Positions 1 through 11,231 of a stretch of 64,000 nt of DNA are shown here, in pieces (the stretch's first letter is position 1; every line of letters starts with the position of its first letter). Source of the DNA: Bartonella callosciuri (GTDB lineage Bacteria > Pseudomonadota > Alphaproteobacteria > Rhizobiales > Rhizobiaceae); NCBI RefSeq assembly GCF_014203215.1, contig NZ_JACHIM010000003.1, positions 230,761-294,760 on the forward strand. The letters run 5' to 3'. A program made the position numbers and the translations under genes. The notes under the pieces are model-generated. The model did no database searches. It saw only the letters and a program-made list of their open reading frames with translations, and was not told the DNA's origin.

Positions 1-131
1 GCTTCTCGTGACTTTTTATAACTTAAATGTCTCAAAAGAGGTATTTTTCTCGTTCTAATACGTAAGCTCTTGTTTTTAGGATTGGTTTCCAGCACAACAA
101 AGAAAATGGAATTATTTGAGGGGAAAAAATA

Positions 132-1953
132 ATACCTTTTTACCATTCAAGAATATCAACTCATGGGCGCAATATGGTAGGGGCTCGTGGTCTTTGGCGT
201 GCAACAGGGATAAAAGAGACTGATTTTTGCAAACCTATTGTTGCTATTGCGAATTCTTTTACCCAATTTGTGCCAGGGCATGTCCATTTAAAGATCTTGG
301 GCAATTGGTAGCACAGGAAATAGCTATTGCTGCCGGTGTTGCGAAAGAGTTTAATACAATTGCTGTAGATGATGGAATTGCTATGGGACATGATGGAATG
401 CTTTATTCTCTACCTTCACGTGAAATTATTGCTGCTTCTGTTGAAGATATGGTCAATGCCCATTGTGCTGATGCTCTTGTCTGTATTTCCAATTGCGACA
501 AAGTTACACCCGATATGTTGATGGCTTCTTTACGCTTGAATATTCCAACAATCTTTGTTTCAGGTGGTCCTATAGAAGCGGGAAGATTAAATGGAAAGAT
601 CAAGATCTTACTGTTGACTTAGTTGATGCAATGGCTGCTGTAGCCTCTGAGCATAATTCAGAAAAAGAAGTTGCTGAAATGGAACGTGCTGCTTGTCCTA
701 CATGTGGTTCTTGTTCAGGAATGTTTACCGCTAATTTTATGAATTGTCTGACCGAAGCATTAGGGTTTGCTCTTCCTGGAAATGGATCAGTGTGAGCGAT
801 GCATGCAAATCATCGGATTCTTTTCGAAGAAGCTGGACAACAGATTGTTGCATTGGTCAATGCGTTGTGATGAAAAAGGTGATAAGACAATTTTGCCACA
901 CTCTATTGCTTCGCGCAAGGCTTTTGAAAATGCAATGACTGTAGATATTGCCATGGGGGATCAACCAATACAGTGCTCCATCTTTTAGCGGCAGCACAAG
1001 AAGGTGAGGTGGATTTTACCATGACGGATATTGATCGCCTTTCACGCCATGTTCCTGTTTTATGCAAGGTTGCCAATATGCATAGGGAGGATGTTCATCG
1101 TGCTGGTGGTATTATGGGACTATTAGGGGAGTTAGATGCGGCTGGACTTATTGATGCATCGGCTTATACCGTTCATACAAAAACGATGAAAGAAGCTCTT
1201 TGTCGTTGGGATGTAAAAAACCAATAAACCAACGATCCATGAATTTTATCGTGCAGCTCCAGGTGGTGTTCCAACACAAACAGCTTTTAGTCAATCTTGT
1301 CGTTACAATACCCTGGATCTTGATCGTGAAAAGGGTGTGATTCGCGATAGCAAACATGCATATTCGCAAGATAGAGGATTGGCGGTTCTTTACGGAAATC
1401 TTGCGAAAGATGGCTGTATTGTGAAAACAGCAGGTTTTGATCAATCAATTTTAACTTTTAAAGGTCTAGCAAGAATTTTTGAAAGCCAGGATTCAGCTGT
1501 TTCAGCGATCTTGACCGATAAAGTTAAATCAGGTGATATTGTTTTATCCGTTATGAAGGTCCATGTGGTGGACCTGGAATGCAAGAAATGCTCTATCCAA
1601 CAAGTTATTTCAAATCTAAAGGATTAGGAAAGGTTTGTGCACTTATAACAGATGGTCATTTTGCAGGTGGAACTTCAGTGCTTTCTATCGGACATGTTTC
1701 ACTAGAGGCTGCTGAGGGAGGCGCAATTGCTCTAGTAGAAGAAGGGGATATCATAGAAATTGATATTCTTAATCGTACGATTCATATGGTGGTTGATGGC
1801 GTTGAGATGATGCATCATCGTACCAAAATGGAAGCAAAAGGGAAAGCGGCTTGGCAATCGGTTGAGAAGCGTGAGCGGAAGGTTTCAAAGGCTCTCAAAG
1901 CGTATGCAGCGATGACAACTTCTGCTGCTAAGGGTGCGGTTTGTAGCATTTGA
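132..1953 (+). pseudogene. ilvD: Dihydroxy-acid dehydratase, decayed
   Basis: Remnant of IlvD, the Fe-S dehydratase of the third step of valine and isoleucine synthesis. Family landmarks read in order across several frames: STHGRNM at the N-terminus, the [24 protein letters not shown] cluster-binding region near 690-770, [18 protein letters not shown] near 1105-1155, and [11 protein letters not shown] near 1645-1675. The start codon appears mutated: ATA at 132 stands where the family's MP-Y-S-R N-terminus would begin, just after a good GAGGGG ribosome site. I can place frame changes near 290, 582, 850, 958, 1220 and 1549, plus a TGA near 795. No functional enzyme can be made. The number of lesions argues for real decay rather than sequencing error. 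Confidence 0.95.
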
Positions 1954-2306
1954 TTGAGTGAAGAGTCTCGTTTGTGGAAAATAAACAGAATTCTTAGAAA
2001 TTTTGTGAACATTGTTTCATAATGTTCCAAGCTGATTATTTTACTGCTGTGGAAGAATAGTTTGAACCGGAGTAAGTAAAATTTTAGGAAAGAAGTAAAA
2101 GTCGAATGATATGATTATTGGGTGCTACGAATTTCTTTTTTATGAAAAAAACAATTTATTTTAAGAGGGATTATGTATTCGCCTTCTTTTTGCTTCCTTT
2201 AATGCTACTTAAGATTTATTGCGTGAAAGCGTGATCATATAGTGAAGAGTCAATGTAAGTTAGAATAATCAAAAAAGAAAACTTTCTTTGATTTTTTATA
2301 AAGAAT
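1954..2306. other. Intergenic, no gene seen
   Basis: AT-rich spacer between the ilvD remnant and the 3' end of mutS. I see no conserved reading frame, RNA gene or clear terminator in it. Confidence 0.5.
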
Positions 2307-5039
2307 TTAGTTTTTTCCCAGTTGTTTAAGACGATAAAGTTCTTCTAAAGCTTGCTTAGGAGAAAGTTCGTCGGGATGGATATTTTTTAAAGCCTCATGA
2401 AGTATACAACGATTTTTTGTTTCTTCTATGGGGAATGTTGCTTTAAGCGAAAAAAGCGGCAAATCATCAATTAATTTATGGCCTTTTCCCGCCATTTCAC
2501 CCTGTTCTAATTGGTGTAGAACATCTGTAGCACGTGTAATAACCGCTGCGGGAAGTCCAGCAAGCTTTGCGACTTGTACGCCGTAGGATCGATCAGCAGC
2601 TCCTGGTGTGACTTCATGAAGAAAAACAACCTCACCATCCCAGTTTTTAACTTTCATGGTTACATTATGAAGGCGGTCGAGTTTTTCGGTCAGTGCTGTC
2701 ATTTCATGAAAATGCGTGGCAAGAATAGCACGACAGTGATTCACTTCATGAAGATATTCAACGGTTGCCCAGGCAATGGAAAGTCCATCAAAAGTTGATG
2801 TACCCCGCCCTATTTCATCAAGAATAACAAGGGAATGGTGACTTGCATGATTAAGAATCGTTGCTGTTTCAACCATTTCCATCATAAAAGTTGAACGTCC
2901 TCGGGCAAGATCATCAGAAGCACCAACACGACTAAACAAGCGATCAACAACGCCAATATGTGCTGAAGTTGCTGGAACAAAGGAACCCATTTGTGCCATG
3001 ATAGCAATAAGAGCGTTTTGTCGTAAAAAAGTTGATTTTCCTCCCATATTGGGACCTGTTAAAAGCCAAATTGCTGCATATTGATGGTTTTCTTGTACAG
3101 AGAGATCGCAGTTATTGGCAACAAAGGGTTCTGCTGCTTGCTTGCGTAGAGCTTGCTCTACAACAGGATGGCGTCCTGCAGTGATATGAAAGGTAAGGGA
3201 ATGATCAATTTTAGGACGACAATATCCTTGCTCTTCAGCAAGATGCGCTAATGCAATGGATACATCCAAAACAGCAAGCGCTTCAGCAGCTTTACGGATG
3301 AAGTCAACCTGTTCGGTAATTTCATGAACGAGAGTATCAAAAATTTCCAATTCAAGCATCATGGCGTGGTTAGCAGCGTGAGCAATACGGCTTTCAAGGT
3401 CTGCAAGCTCTGTTGTGGTAAAGCGCATAGCATTTGCCATGGTTTGTCGGTGAATAAAACGTGCTTTGGCTTGTGGGCTATTTGTGAGTGTGGATGCTTG
3501 TACATTTGTTACCTCAATGAAGTAGCCTAGAATATTATTATGCTTGATTTTAAGAGTTTTAATATCTGTTTCTTGAGCATATTGCGCCTGAAGTTCAGCA
3601 ATGATACGGCGAGACTCATCACGCAAAGCACGCATTTCATCAAGCTCTTTATGGTATTGAGGACGAATAAAACCGCCATCACGTTTAAGCAGTGGAAGAT
3701 CATCAGCTAATGCTTTTTCTAAATGACAATACAAAGCAGTCGGTAAATGTGAGAAAATCTGCTGTACATCACTTATTTCTTGAGGAAGCAATTCATCATT
3801 CAGGAGTTGATTAACTTCACGAATAATTTCAAACCCACGCTGAATTGCAGCCATATCACGAGGACCTCCTCGTCCAAGAGCCAAACGTGAAACTGCGCGA
3901 GGCATATCTGGCCCCCCTTTTAAAATAAGCTTTATGGCTTCTGCAAGGGAAGTATTGCGTAGAAAAAATGCAATCGAATCGAGACGATGATCAATAGCTG
4001 AAGATGTCGTGAGAGGAGCAATGAGGCGATCGACGAGCAGGCGTGATCCTCCTCCTGTTACTGTACGATCAATAGCTTTTAGTAAGCTTCCATCACGTTG
4101 TCCTGATGTGGTTCGAACAAGTTCAAGACTTAGTCTGGTTGCGGCATCAATAAAAAGGGTAGCACTTTCATTTTGGCGTTCAGGGCGCATGAGAGGAGGA
4201 CGATGCGTGATTTGCGTCTTTTCGATATAACGAATGGCAGAGGCGATTGCGGAGAGTTCGGAGCGTGAATAATCGGCAACACCTTCAAGGGTTGAGAGTT
4301 TAAAATAACTGCAAATATCGCGTTCAGCGGTGATTGTGTCAAAGAGACTAGCAGGTTGAGGTGAAACGATGCGATCAAGAACATTAAAAAGTGACTTATG
4401 GGATTTGTCATGAAAAAAAGAGTCAGCGACAATGATCTCTTGTGGATCTACACGCATAATATCTGCCAAAAGTTTTTCATGGCGGCTTTCTGTTACACGA
4501 AATATGCCTGTTGAGATATCAATCCAAGAAAGGGCAAAGTCTTCTCCATTGCTGGTTTTGACTCGGGCAAGTGTCATGAGATAATTGGCACGCGTTGGAT
4601 CAAGGAGTTTTTCTTCTGTTATAGTTCCAGGTGTCACAAGGCGGACAACATCACGCCGAACAACCGATTTTGATCCACGTTTTTTTGCTTCTGCAGGATC
4701 TTCTATTTGTTCACAAACAGCAACGCGATAACCACGAGCGATCAGTTTTTGTAAATAATCATCCGCAGCATGAACAGGAACCCCACACATAGGAATATCT
4801 TCACCCAAATGTTTGCCGCGTGTTGTGAGTGTGATTCCTAAAGCCTGAGCGGCTTCAATGGCATCATTAAAAAATAATTCATAGAAATCACCCATACGGT
4901 AAAAGAGAAGGGAATCGCTATTGACGGCTTTGATTTCTATATACTGCTCCATCATAGGTGTGAGGCGTTGTTGATGGGGAGCAGATGAGGAGTCAGGCTG
5001 TGGGATTAACTTATTTTTATGGTTGATTTTCTTATCCAT
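2307..5039 (-). CDS. mutS: DNA mismatch repair protein MutS
   Basis: MutS recognises mispairs and small loops and starts mismatch repair with MutL. The 910-residue length is normal for the alphaproteobacterial protein. The mismatch-binding F-x-E motif is present (FYELF, Phe52 and Glu54). The C-terminal ATPase has the Walker A motif GPNMGGKST at 662-670, a Walker [16 protein letters not shown], and the helix-turn-helix end. The first about 25 residues are a poorly conserved polar tail. It is divergent from maeB with about 200 bases between the likely starts. An intact mutS next to a decaying ilvD shows that the frameshifts in the window are not from a general loss of reading-frame integrity. 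Confidence 0.98.
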   Translation of the reverse strand: MDKKINHKNKLIPQPDSSSAPHQQRLTPMMEQYIEIKAVNSDSLLFYRMGDFYELFFNDAIEAAQALGITLTTRGKHLGEDIPMCGVPVHAADDYLQKLIARGYRVAVCEQIEDPAEAKKRGSKSVVRRDVVRLVTPGTITEEKLLDPTRANYLMTLARVKTSNGEDFALSWIDISTGIFRVTESRHEKLLADIMRVDPQEIIVADSFFHDKSHKSLFNVLDRIVSPQPASLFDTITAERDICSYFKLSTLEGVADYSRSELSAIASAIRYIEKTQITHRPPLMRPERQNESATLFIDAATRLSLELVRTTSGQRDGSLLKAIDRTVTGGGSRLLVDRLIAPLTTSSAIDHRLDSIAFFLRNTSLAEAIKLILKGGPDMPRAVSRLALGRGGPRDMAAIQRGFEIIREVNQLLNDELLPQEISDVQQIFSHLPTALYCHLEKALADDLPLLKRDGGFIRPQYHKELDEMRALRDESRRIIAELQAQYAQETDIKTLKIKHNNILGYFIEVTNVQASTLTNSPQAKARFIHRQTMANAMRFTTTELADLESRIAHAANHAMMLELEIFDTLVHEITEQVDFIRKAAEALAVLDVSIALAHLAEEQGYCRPKIDHSLTFHITAGRHPVVEQALRKQAAEPFVANNCDLSVQENHQYAAIWLLTGPNMGGKSTFLRQNALIAIMAQMGSFVPATSAHIGVVDRLFSRVGASDDLARGRSTFMMEMVETATILNHASHHSLVILDEIGRGTSTFDGLSIAWATVEYLHEVNHCRAILATHFHEMTALTEKLDRLHNVTMKVKNWDGEVVFLHEVTPGAADRSYGVQVAKLAGLPAAVITRATDVLHQLEQGEMAGKGHKLIDDLPLFSLKATFPIEETKNRCILHEALKNIHPDELSPKQALEELYRLKQLGKN

Positions 5040-5255
5040 CTTTACGCGCTCATTTCCTTCAAGTGAGGCTTTGAAGCCCTTTTTTGTTTACTTCAATGTT
5101 TATCTTCATTATTTCTATATCTTTGAATTGAAACGCATGAACAGGTCTATCATAGCAAGCATAATGATTTCTAGCATGTGAATCAAATTTTAAAATCGAA
5201 TAATGACGGGCATTATCGAACAGAATTTACACTGTTTTCGGAAAGCTTAAGTAAG

Positions 5256-7553
5256 ATGAAAAAAAGTGATCAAGATCAGAAAATGCAGCAAACGGTTTAT
5301 AATGCCAGCGAGCGTGAAGCCCTTGATTTTCATAGTCGCGGTCGGCCTGGAAAGCTTGAAATTATTGCGACAAAGTCGATGGCAACACAGCACGATTTAG
5401 CACTGGCTTATTCTCCAGGTGTTGCTGTTCCGGTTAAAGCAATTGCTCAAAATCCAGCGTTAGCTTATGATTATACGACAAAGGGCAATCTTGTTGCTGT
5501 TATATCAAATGGAACAGCTATCTTGGGTTTAGGCAATTTAGGTGCACTTGCATCTAAGCCGGTTATGGAAGGCAAAGCAGTACTTTTTAAGCGCTTTGCA
5601 GATATTGATTCAATTGACCTCGAAATTGATACAAACGATACGGAAAATTTTATCAATTTGGTACGTCATCTGGAACCCTCTTTTGGTGGTATCAATCTTG
5701 AAGATATTAAAGCACCTGAGTGTTTTATTATTGAGAGTCGCCTACGCGAAGAGTTAAAAATTCCTGTTTTTCATGATGATCAACACGGGACAGCAATTAT
5801 TGTAGCTGCTGGTGTGCTTAATGCCCTATATTTAACTGGGCGCGATATGCAAAATACACGGTTAGTCTGTAATGGTGCTGGTTCTGCTGGAATTGCTTGT
5901 ATTGAACTCATTAAAGCGATGGGATTTCGGTCTGAAAATATCATCTTATGTGATACGAAGGGTGTTGTCTATGAAGGCCGTGAAGAAGGGATGAATCAGT
6001 GGAAATCTGCTCATGCTATTCGAACAGATAAACGCACCCTCGTCGAAGCAATGGAAGGCGCTGACATGTTTTTCGGTGTTTCTGCTAAAGGTGCTCTTAC
6101 CCCTGAAATGGTAAAGTCAATGGCTCCTCAGCCGATCATTTTTGCTATGGCCAATCCCGATCCAGAAATTACGCCGGAAGAGGTTATGCAAGTGCGTCGT
6201 GATGCCATTGTAGCAACAGGTCGTTCGGATTACCCAAACCAGATTAATAATGTTCTTTGTTTTCCTTATATCTTTCGTGGTGCACTTGATGTGCGTGCAA
6301 CGGTTATCAATGAAGAGATGAAGATTGCTGCTGCAAGGGCTCTTGCAGATTTGGCTCATGAAGAAGTACCTGATAGTGTTGCAGAAGCTTATCGTGGAAA
6401 GCGATTGAAATTTGGTCCGAATTATATCATCCCTGTTCCTTTTGATCCGCGTTTATTCACTGTTGTTTCAAGGGCGGTGGCAAAGGCGGCCATGGAAAGT
6501 GGTGTTGCACAAAAGTACATTGATGATTTAGAGGCTTATGAACGTGCTTTGCAAGCAAGACGTGATCCCATTTCTTCTATAATGCGTGGTGTTTATAATC
6601 ATGTCTGTCAAGCGCCAAAACAAATTGTTTTTGCAGAAGGTGAAGAAGAGTCAGTAATGCGGGCAGCTGTTTCCTATGTTCATCAAAAATTAGGGCAAGC
6701 AATTTTGATTGGTCGTGAGGAACAAGTGAGGGAAACCGCTGCTATTGCTGGCATTGACCTTGAGCGTGAAGGTATTTCTATTATGAATGCTAAGCTCTCC
6801 GATCGTACGGATGCTTATGCGGATTATCTTTATAAAAGGATGCAGCGCCAAGGTTGGTTATTGCGTGATTGTTATCGGTGTATCAATAATGATCGCAACT
6901 ATTTTTCCGCTTGTATGGTGGCATTAGAGGATGCTGATGCAATGGTGACAGGGTTAACACGCAATTATGAGACAGCCTTAATCGATATACGTCGGGTGAT
7001 TGATGAAAAGCCAAAAGAACGTTTGATTGGTATTTCAATGGCTATTTGCCGTGGGCGCACTGTGTTTATTGCGGATACAGCTATTCACGAAGATCCTAAC
7101 GCTGAGGAACTCGCTGATATAGCGGAACAAACAGCTTCTTTTGTCCATGGGTTTGGATATCAACCACGGGTAGCATTTGTAGCATTTTCTACTTTTGGCT
7201 ATATGAAAGGAAAGGTTACACAGCATATTCAGGATGCTATTAATATTTTGCATAAACGCAAAGTTAGCTTTGAGTTTGATGGGGAAATGAGTGCCGATGT
7301 GGCGCTCAATTTGAAATTGATGCAACAGTATCCCTTTATGGGATTAAAGGAACCAGCTAACATTTTGATAATGCCTGGATATCACGCTTCTTCTATTGCT
7401 AGCAAAATGCTACAAGAGTTGGGTGAAGCAACTATTATTGGCCCTATCTTGATTGGATTGGAAAGATCTGTTCAAATTGTACCGTTTAGTGGAAACGATG
7501 CAGATGTTATCAATATTGCAATGTTAGCCGCTTACCATGCGAAAAAGTTATAG
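5256..7553 (+). CDS. maeB: NADP-dependent malic enzyme with phosphotransacetylase-like domain
   Basis: Oxidatively decarboxylates malate to pyruvate with NADP. The N-terminal malic domain (about residues 15-430 from this start) has the family stretches AYSPGVAVPVKAI, SNGTAILGLGNLG, FHDDQHGTA and the nucleotide-binding GAGSAGIA. The C-terminal half (about 440-765) is the phosphotransacetylase-like domain found on MaeB-type enzymes, usually regulatory. I place the start at ATG 5256 (765 residues), where the N-terminus has the usual family length. A GTG at 5178 would add 26 residues with no similarity I recognise, and neither start has a strong ribosome site. It ends just before a strong terminator. 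Confidence 0.95.
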   Translation: MKKSDQDQKMQQTVYNASEREALDFHSRGRPGKLEIIATKSMATQHDLALAYSPGVAVPVKAIAQNPALAYDYTTKGNLVAVISNGTAILGLGNLGALASKPVMEGKAVLFKRFADIDSIDLEIDTNDTENFINLVRHLEPSFGGINLEDIKAPECFIIESRLREELKIPVFHDDQHGTAIIVAAGVLNALYLTGRDMQNTRLVCNGAGSAGIACIELIKAMGFRSENIILCDTKGVVYEGREEGMNQWKSAHAIRTDKRTLVEAMEGADMFFGVSAKGALTPEMVKSMAPQPIIFAMANPDPEITPEEVMQVRRDAIVATGRSDYPNQINNVLCFPYIFRGALDVRATVINEEMKIAAARALADLAHEEVPDSVAEAYRGKRLKFGPNYIIPVPFDPRLFTVVSRAVAKAAMESGVAQKYIDDLEAYERALQARRDPISSIMRGVYNHVCQAPKQIVFAEGEEESVMRAAVSYVHQKLGQAILIGREEQVRETAAIAGIDLEREGISIMNAKLSDRTDAYADYLYKRMQRQGWLLRDCYRCINNDRNYFSACMVALEDADAMVTGLTRNYETALIDIRRVIDEKPKERLIGISMAICRGRTVFIADTAIHEDPNAEELADIAEQTASFVHGFGYQPRVAFVAFSTFGYMKGKVTQHIQDAINILHKRKVSFEFDGEMSADVALNLKLMQQYPFMGLKEPANILIMPGYHASSIASKMLQELGEATIIGPILIGLERSVQIVPFSGNDADVINIAMLAAYHAKKL

Positions 7554-7558
7554 AAAAT

Positions 7559-7588
7559 AAAGGCCTCTGATATTTCAGGGCCTTTTTT
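7559..7588. terminator. Rho-independent terminator between maeB and secB
   Basis: The stem AAGGCC-t-CTGA pairs with TCAG-GGCCTT around a TATT loop, with one bulged T. A run of six T follows on the plus strand, right after the maeB stop. It sits between convergent genes; the T-run favours use by maeB. Confidence 0.8.
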
Positions 7589-7606
7589 ATAATAAAGAAC
7601 AAGTTT

Positions 7607-8089
7607 TTAGGATAGTTTTATCTGACTCTGACTGTCTTTTTGTTCTTCAGCAACACGCTTTTGAAACAATGCTGCAAAATCAATTGGATCAATCCACAGA
7701 GGTGGGAAACCACCATTTTGAGTAGCATCAGAGATGATTTGCCGAGCAAAGGGAAACAAAAGACGGGGACATTCAATAAAAACAAGAGGCATAACATGCT
7801 CTTGTGGAACGTTTTTAATATGAAAAACACCACCGTAAATCAGTTCTACGTGAAAAACTATTTCAGTATCATCATTGGCTTTGACGGAGAGGGACAAAAC
7901 GACGTCGTAATTATCGTCACCAATTGGATTAGCGTTGACATTAATATTTATATCGATTTGTGGTGCCTTTTCACGTGGACGCAGTGAACGAGGAGCACTT
8001 GGGTTTTCAAATGAAAAATCTTTTAGATATTGAGTCAATACAGCAAAAACTGGCTCTCCACCACTGTTGTTCACTTCACCTTCAGCCAT
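7607..8089 (-). CDS. secB: Protein-export chaperone SecB
   Basis: SecB holds preproteins unfolded in the cytoplasm and hands them to SecA. The 160 residues match the usual alphaproteobacterial length. Recognisable blocks are FSFENPSAP near the N-terminus, the [21 protein letters not shown] strand region, and [32 protein letters not shown] in the second half. The start ATG at 8089 opens [11 protein letters not shown], typical of the group. It is convergent with maeB and upstream of the fxsA-like gene on the same strand, the rhizobial order. Confidence 0.96.
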   Translation of the reverse strand: MAEGEVNNSGGEPVFAVLTQYLKDFSFENPSAPRSLRPREKAPQIDININVNANPIGDDNYDVVLSLSVKANDDTEIVFHVELIYGGVFHIKNVPQEHVMPLVFIECPRLLFPFARQIISDATQNGGFPPLWIDPIDFAALFQKRVAEEQKDSQSQIKLS

Positions 8090-8231
8090 AGTACAAACCT
8101 TCTCAATTATAATGGGTATACTTTTATTCTAGATTTAAAGATCAAGTTGGTTATCATGCCTTGCACAAGGTTGCAAGAAATGCTTCCCTTGTCTTGACTA
8201 TTTTTAAAGTTCATTAAAGATTTTTTGCATT

Positions 8232-8738
8232 TCAATGATTATCATCATTTTTCCGCCATGAAGATTCTCTAAAATTATAAATCTCGTAATCTTCTGCTTT
8301 AAGATCAATTATTTTTTCAGAATCATTTTGAGCGTTGGTTTTATCTTTAGTATGAATATTTATTTTGTTTCTAAATGATGAAAAGAAATGCCAAACTATA
8401 GAACGGATTGGCTTAATAAGGAGTAATATTCCTAAAATATCGCTAACAAAGCCGGGAAGAATAAGCAAAATTGCAGCAAGAATGATGAAAGCATCAGGGA
8501 GGATATTATTCTCTAGTATCTGTCCTTGAATGAGTTCACGTTGCATATTTTTAAAAAGGCTAAACCATTGAATTCGCAACAAAATAATCCCAGTGATTGT
8601 TGTAAGAATAATCAAACTCAAAGTTGCCAGAATTCCAATTTCTTTTCCAACAAAGATAAAACCAGCGATTTCGATCAAGAGAGCGCTGAGCAAGATAATG
8701 ATAAAAAAGCGAGGTTTTATAGTGTAAGATTTTATCAC
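8232..8738 (-). CDS. fxsA: FxsA family membrane protein
   Basis: A 168-residue inner-membrane protein of the FxsA family (named for suppression of F-exclusion of phage T7; cellular role unclear). Hydrophobic segments lie near residues 10-30 and 35-50, and another around 80-110 contains the family-typical ILLILPGFVSDILGILLLI. The last 45 residues are polar and probably cytoplasmic. It lies between secB and the divergent Tim44-like gene, the usual neighbourhood in Hyphomicrobiales. The assignment rests on the topology and the LPGFVSD motif. Confidence 0.85.
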   Translation of the reverse strand: MIKSYTIKPRFFIIILLSALLIEIAGFIFVGKEIGILATLSLIILTTITGIILLRIQWFSLFKNMQRELIQGQILENNILPDAFIILAAILLILPGFVSDILGILLLIKPIRSIVWHFFSSFRNKINIHTKDKTNAQNDSEKIIDLKAEDYEIYNFRESSWRKNDDNH

Positions 8739-8923
8739 ATGAAAGTTTCCTTCTCAGTGTTTAGAATAGAAAATTATAAGAGCCATCTTTTTAAACATAA
8801 ATGAATAAAAGCTATAAAAATATTTGAATGATAAATTCCCTATTTTACATGTTTATTGATAAATGCTATTGACTGCAATGTGTTTGTTATAGAGCATTTT
8901 AGATTTGGAGATGAACAGCGCTT

Positions 8924-9616
8924 ATGGAATTTGACGTTATACTTGTCATAGCTCTTGTTATTATGGTTATCGTTTTTGTACAACTCCGTAATGTATTAGG
9001 AAAACGAATTGGCTTTGAAAAACCTCCCTTCGATCCTTATTCACGTTCTTCTGAAAAACAGACTGAGACAGAAACAACCGACAACATTGTTTCGTTCCCT
9101 CATAAGGGTAATTCGCAAAAGAGCGATTTTAGCGAAATTGATGCTATTTCCCCAAAAGGAAGCGCGTTGAATGAAGGTTTGCGGGCACTCCGTAAGATCG
9201 ATACCCATTTTTCTCCTCAATTTTTTATAAAGGGTGCCCAAATTGCTTATGAGATGATCATAACAGCTTTTGCTAAAGGTGATCGCGATCAACTTAAAAG
9301 ATTACTGTCTGAGAATGTTTTTGAGAGCTTTTGTGCTGCCATTGAGGAACGTGAAAAAAATAATGAAAAAGTCCAGCTTACTTTTGTTGGAATTAATAAG
9401 ATCGAGTTTGTCTCGGCAGCAATACAAAACAAGGACGAATTTGTAACTGTACGAATTGTCAGTGAAATGATTTCTGTAACCTATAATGGGCAGGGAGAGC
9501 GGATAGACGGTGATCCTGATGCAATTGTAGAAATTAGAGATGTTTGGACATTTGTTCGCAATAGCCTATCGTCCGATCCAAATTGGAAGCTTTTTGCAAC
9601 CGAAGATGAAAATTAA
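8924..9616 (+). CDS. Tim44-like domain membrane protein
   Basis: A 230-residue protein with one N-terminal membrane anchor (residues about 4-22), a polar linker, and a C-terminal Tim44-like domain from about 85 onward. The domain is marked by FIKGAQIAYEMIITAFAKGDRDQLKRLLS and a closing DVWTFVRN-x-SSDPNWKLFATED. The family shares a fold with mitochondrial Tim44; in alphaproteobacteria the protein sits at the inner membrane with an unsettled role. A smr gene follows 57 bases later on the same strand. Confidence 0.9.
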   Translation: MEFDVILVIALVIMVIVFVQLRNVLGKRIGFEKPPFDPYSRSSEKQTETETTDNIVSFPHKGNSQKSDFSEIDAISPKGSALNEGLRALRKIDTHFSPQFFIKGAQIAYEMIITAFAKGDRDQLKRLLSENVFESFCAAIEEREKNNEKVQLTFVGINKIEFVSAAIQNKDEFVTVRIVSEMISVTYNGQGERIDGDPDAIVEIRDVWTFVRNSLSSDPNWKLFATEDEN

Positions 9617-9673
9617 GATCTTTTTCGTCCATAAAATCGTAATAATAAGCTTTATAAGAGTTTAAAAATTGAA

Positions 9674-10264
9674 ATGTCTAGGGATGAATGGAGACAAAAA
9701 AGGGATTTATTGCCTTCACAAGACCATCTTTTGTGGGAGATGGTTTGTCGCACAATAATACCACTTCATGGTAAATTCCACTCTAATATTGTAAAAAATG
9801 ATTCAAATATAGACAAGAACAAACAGCATGTAACTCAAATCTTTCCATTGTCTCAGGAAAATCAGCAGAGATCAACAGTGGTTAAAAGAGAAAAGGGGAG
9901 AGTTGCACAAACACATAATATTCATTTCTTCGATCGTGTTGCATATCGTAAAATTGCCAAAGGTCATTATCCACTTGAGGCGCGTCTTGATCTTCATGGT
10001 TGTGCGCAGAAAGAAGCTTATTTTTTCTTGAAAAATTTTCTACAATCATCTCAGCAGAGTGGATTGCGTTATGTGCTTGTGATTACAGGAAAAGGTCAAT
10101 CACCTGGGAGTGATGGTGCTTTGTATAAATTTGTCCCTCATTGGTTATCAACATCAGCTTTTCGATATTATGTTCACGCCTTTGAGCAAGCGGCTCGCCA
10201 GCATGGTGGTGGGGGTGCGCTTTATATTTGGTTGCGCCGTTTTGTGTCTGAGAAAAGGGTATGA
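9674..10264 (+). CDS. Smr domain protein
   Basis: A 196-residue protein with a C-terminal Smr (small MutS-related) domain, a probable nuclease or nucleic-acid-binding fold. Its two signature motifs are DLHG at 106-109 and TGKG at 138-141, followed by the RQHGGGGALYIWLRR ending typical of the alphaproteobacterial branch. The first 80 residues are polar and low in conservation, as is usual. It follows the Tim44-like gene closely and is probably co-transcribed. In many Hyphomicrobiales a lytic transglycosylase gene (mltA) sits between these two; here there is no room for it. Confidence 0.92.
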   Translation: MSRDEWRQKRDLLPSQDHLLWEMVCRTIIPLHGKFHSNIVKNDSNIDKNKQHVTQIFPLSQENQQRSTVVKREKGRVAQTHNIHFFDRVAYRKIAKGHYPLEARLDLHGCAQKEAYFFLKNFLQSSQQSGLRYVLVITGKGQSPGSDGALYKFVPHWLSTSAFRYYVHAFEQAARQHGGGGALYIWLRRFVSEKRV

Positions 10265-11228
10265 TGTTGTTTAAGCTGTTCTGGCTTAAGATCAGTTTTA
10301 GGTATGGCATTTGCGTAGGTAATGATTCTCTTTGCAACATAATCAACTATATAGCCTAATAACTAGATCGCAGGAGTTTTGTCGATGCTTTGGGACGGAT
10401 ATTTGTGTGCTTTATTATTATTTTTTGGATAACCGCAAAACGAAAAAACTGAAAACATAAATTAGAGATAATCGAACTATTGAAATGAAAGAGCAGTTTG
10501 GAAAAAACTGCATTAATTGTGACCTTTACACTCATTTCTTGTTTTCGGGGACATGTGTGTTTTGTTCGTTGGTTCACATATTTTAAGTTATGGCATTAAA
10601 CTGGATTAAGCTGTAGCACGTTAAGATAAATTATATCGTTTTCAATTTTTAGTTTTCTGGATGCAATAGTCTTTAAAAAGATAGAACAGATTGGCCCCGG
10701 ATTGATTATATTGTTATTGACGATTTATTGCGTGTGATCGATTTTTCTTGCAGAACTAACTATGACTGAAGATTTTATGCTAATTCTAATATAGCTTAGC
10801 CCATATAATAGGAGACTTATGAAATTGTGAAATTTAATATATAAGGCGTATATATATTTTAAAAGCCAAAATATTTTTTTCATTATTAATCATAAAATTG
10901 CAAATGTGATGATAAAAGATAATATGGGCAAAGATTTTTGTCATGTACTGGAGTTCCTGTACTTTCTGGGAGCGTGATGTAAGGTGTGATTTTTCAGAAG
11001 CTGAAGTAGTAGGGAAAAGAAGTTCACCAAACCAATAAGAAAGTGATAACAGTAGAAAAAATTAAATATGTTACAGTGGGGATTAAAGGTTAACACAATA
11101 AATAAGAAAATTAGGATTAGCATGGAGCTAATGAGTACAGCAAATATAACAAAAGGCAGGGTGTACTCATTAGCTCTTTGGAAATACAAAAAAGAAAAAT
11201 AGAAAGCAGATATCTACTTTTTATAGAT
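10265..11228. other. Long AT-rich intergenic region
   Basis: About 960 bases without a gene I can support. Short open frames are hydrophobic or low-complexity and look like chance. The one clear structure is a perfect inverted repeat at 11125-11176, listed separately. Confidence 0.5.
11125..11176. repeat. Perfect 15-bp inverted repeat
   Basis: GAGCTAATGAGTACA at 11125-11139 is matched exactly by its reverse complement at 11162-11176, with a 22-base spacer. It could form a long hairpin. There is no long T-run on either side, so it is not a standard terminator. It could be an operator, a remnant of a mobile element, or an RNA structure. Confidence 0.75.
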
Positions 11229-11231
11229 GTG

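Noticed and set aside
10941..11189. Hydrophobic open frame of 82 codons on the minus strand
   Set aside because: Low-complexity composition, no ribosome site, and it spans the perfect inverted repeat; most likely chance in AT-rich DNA.
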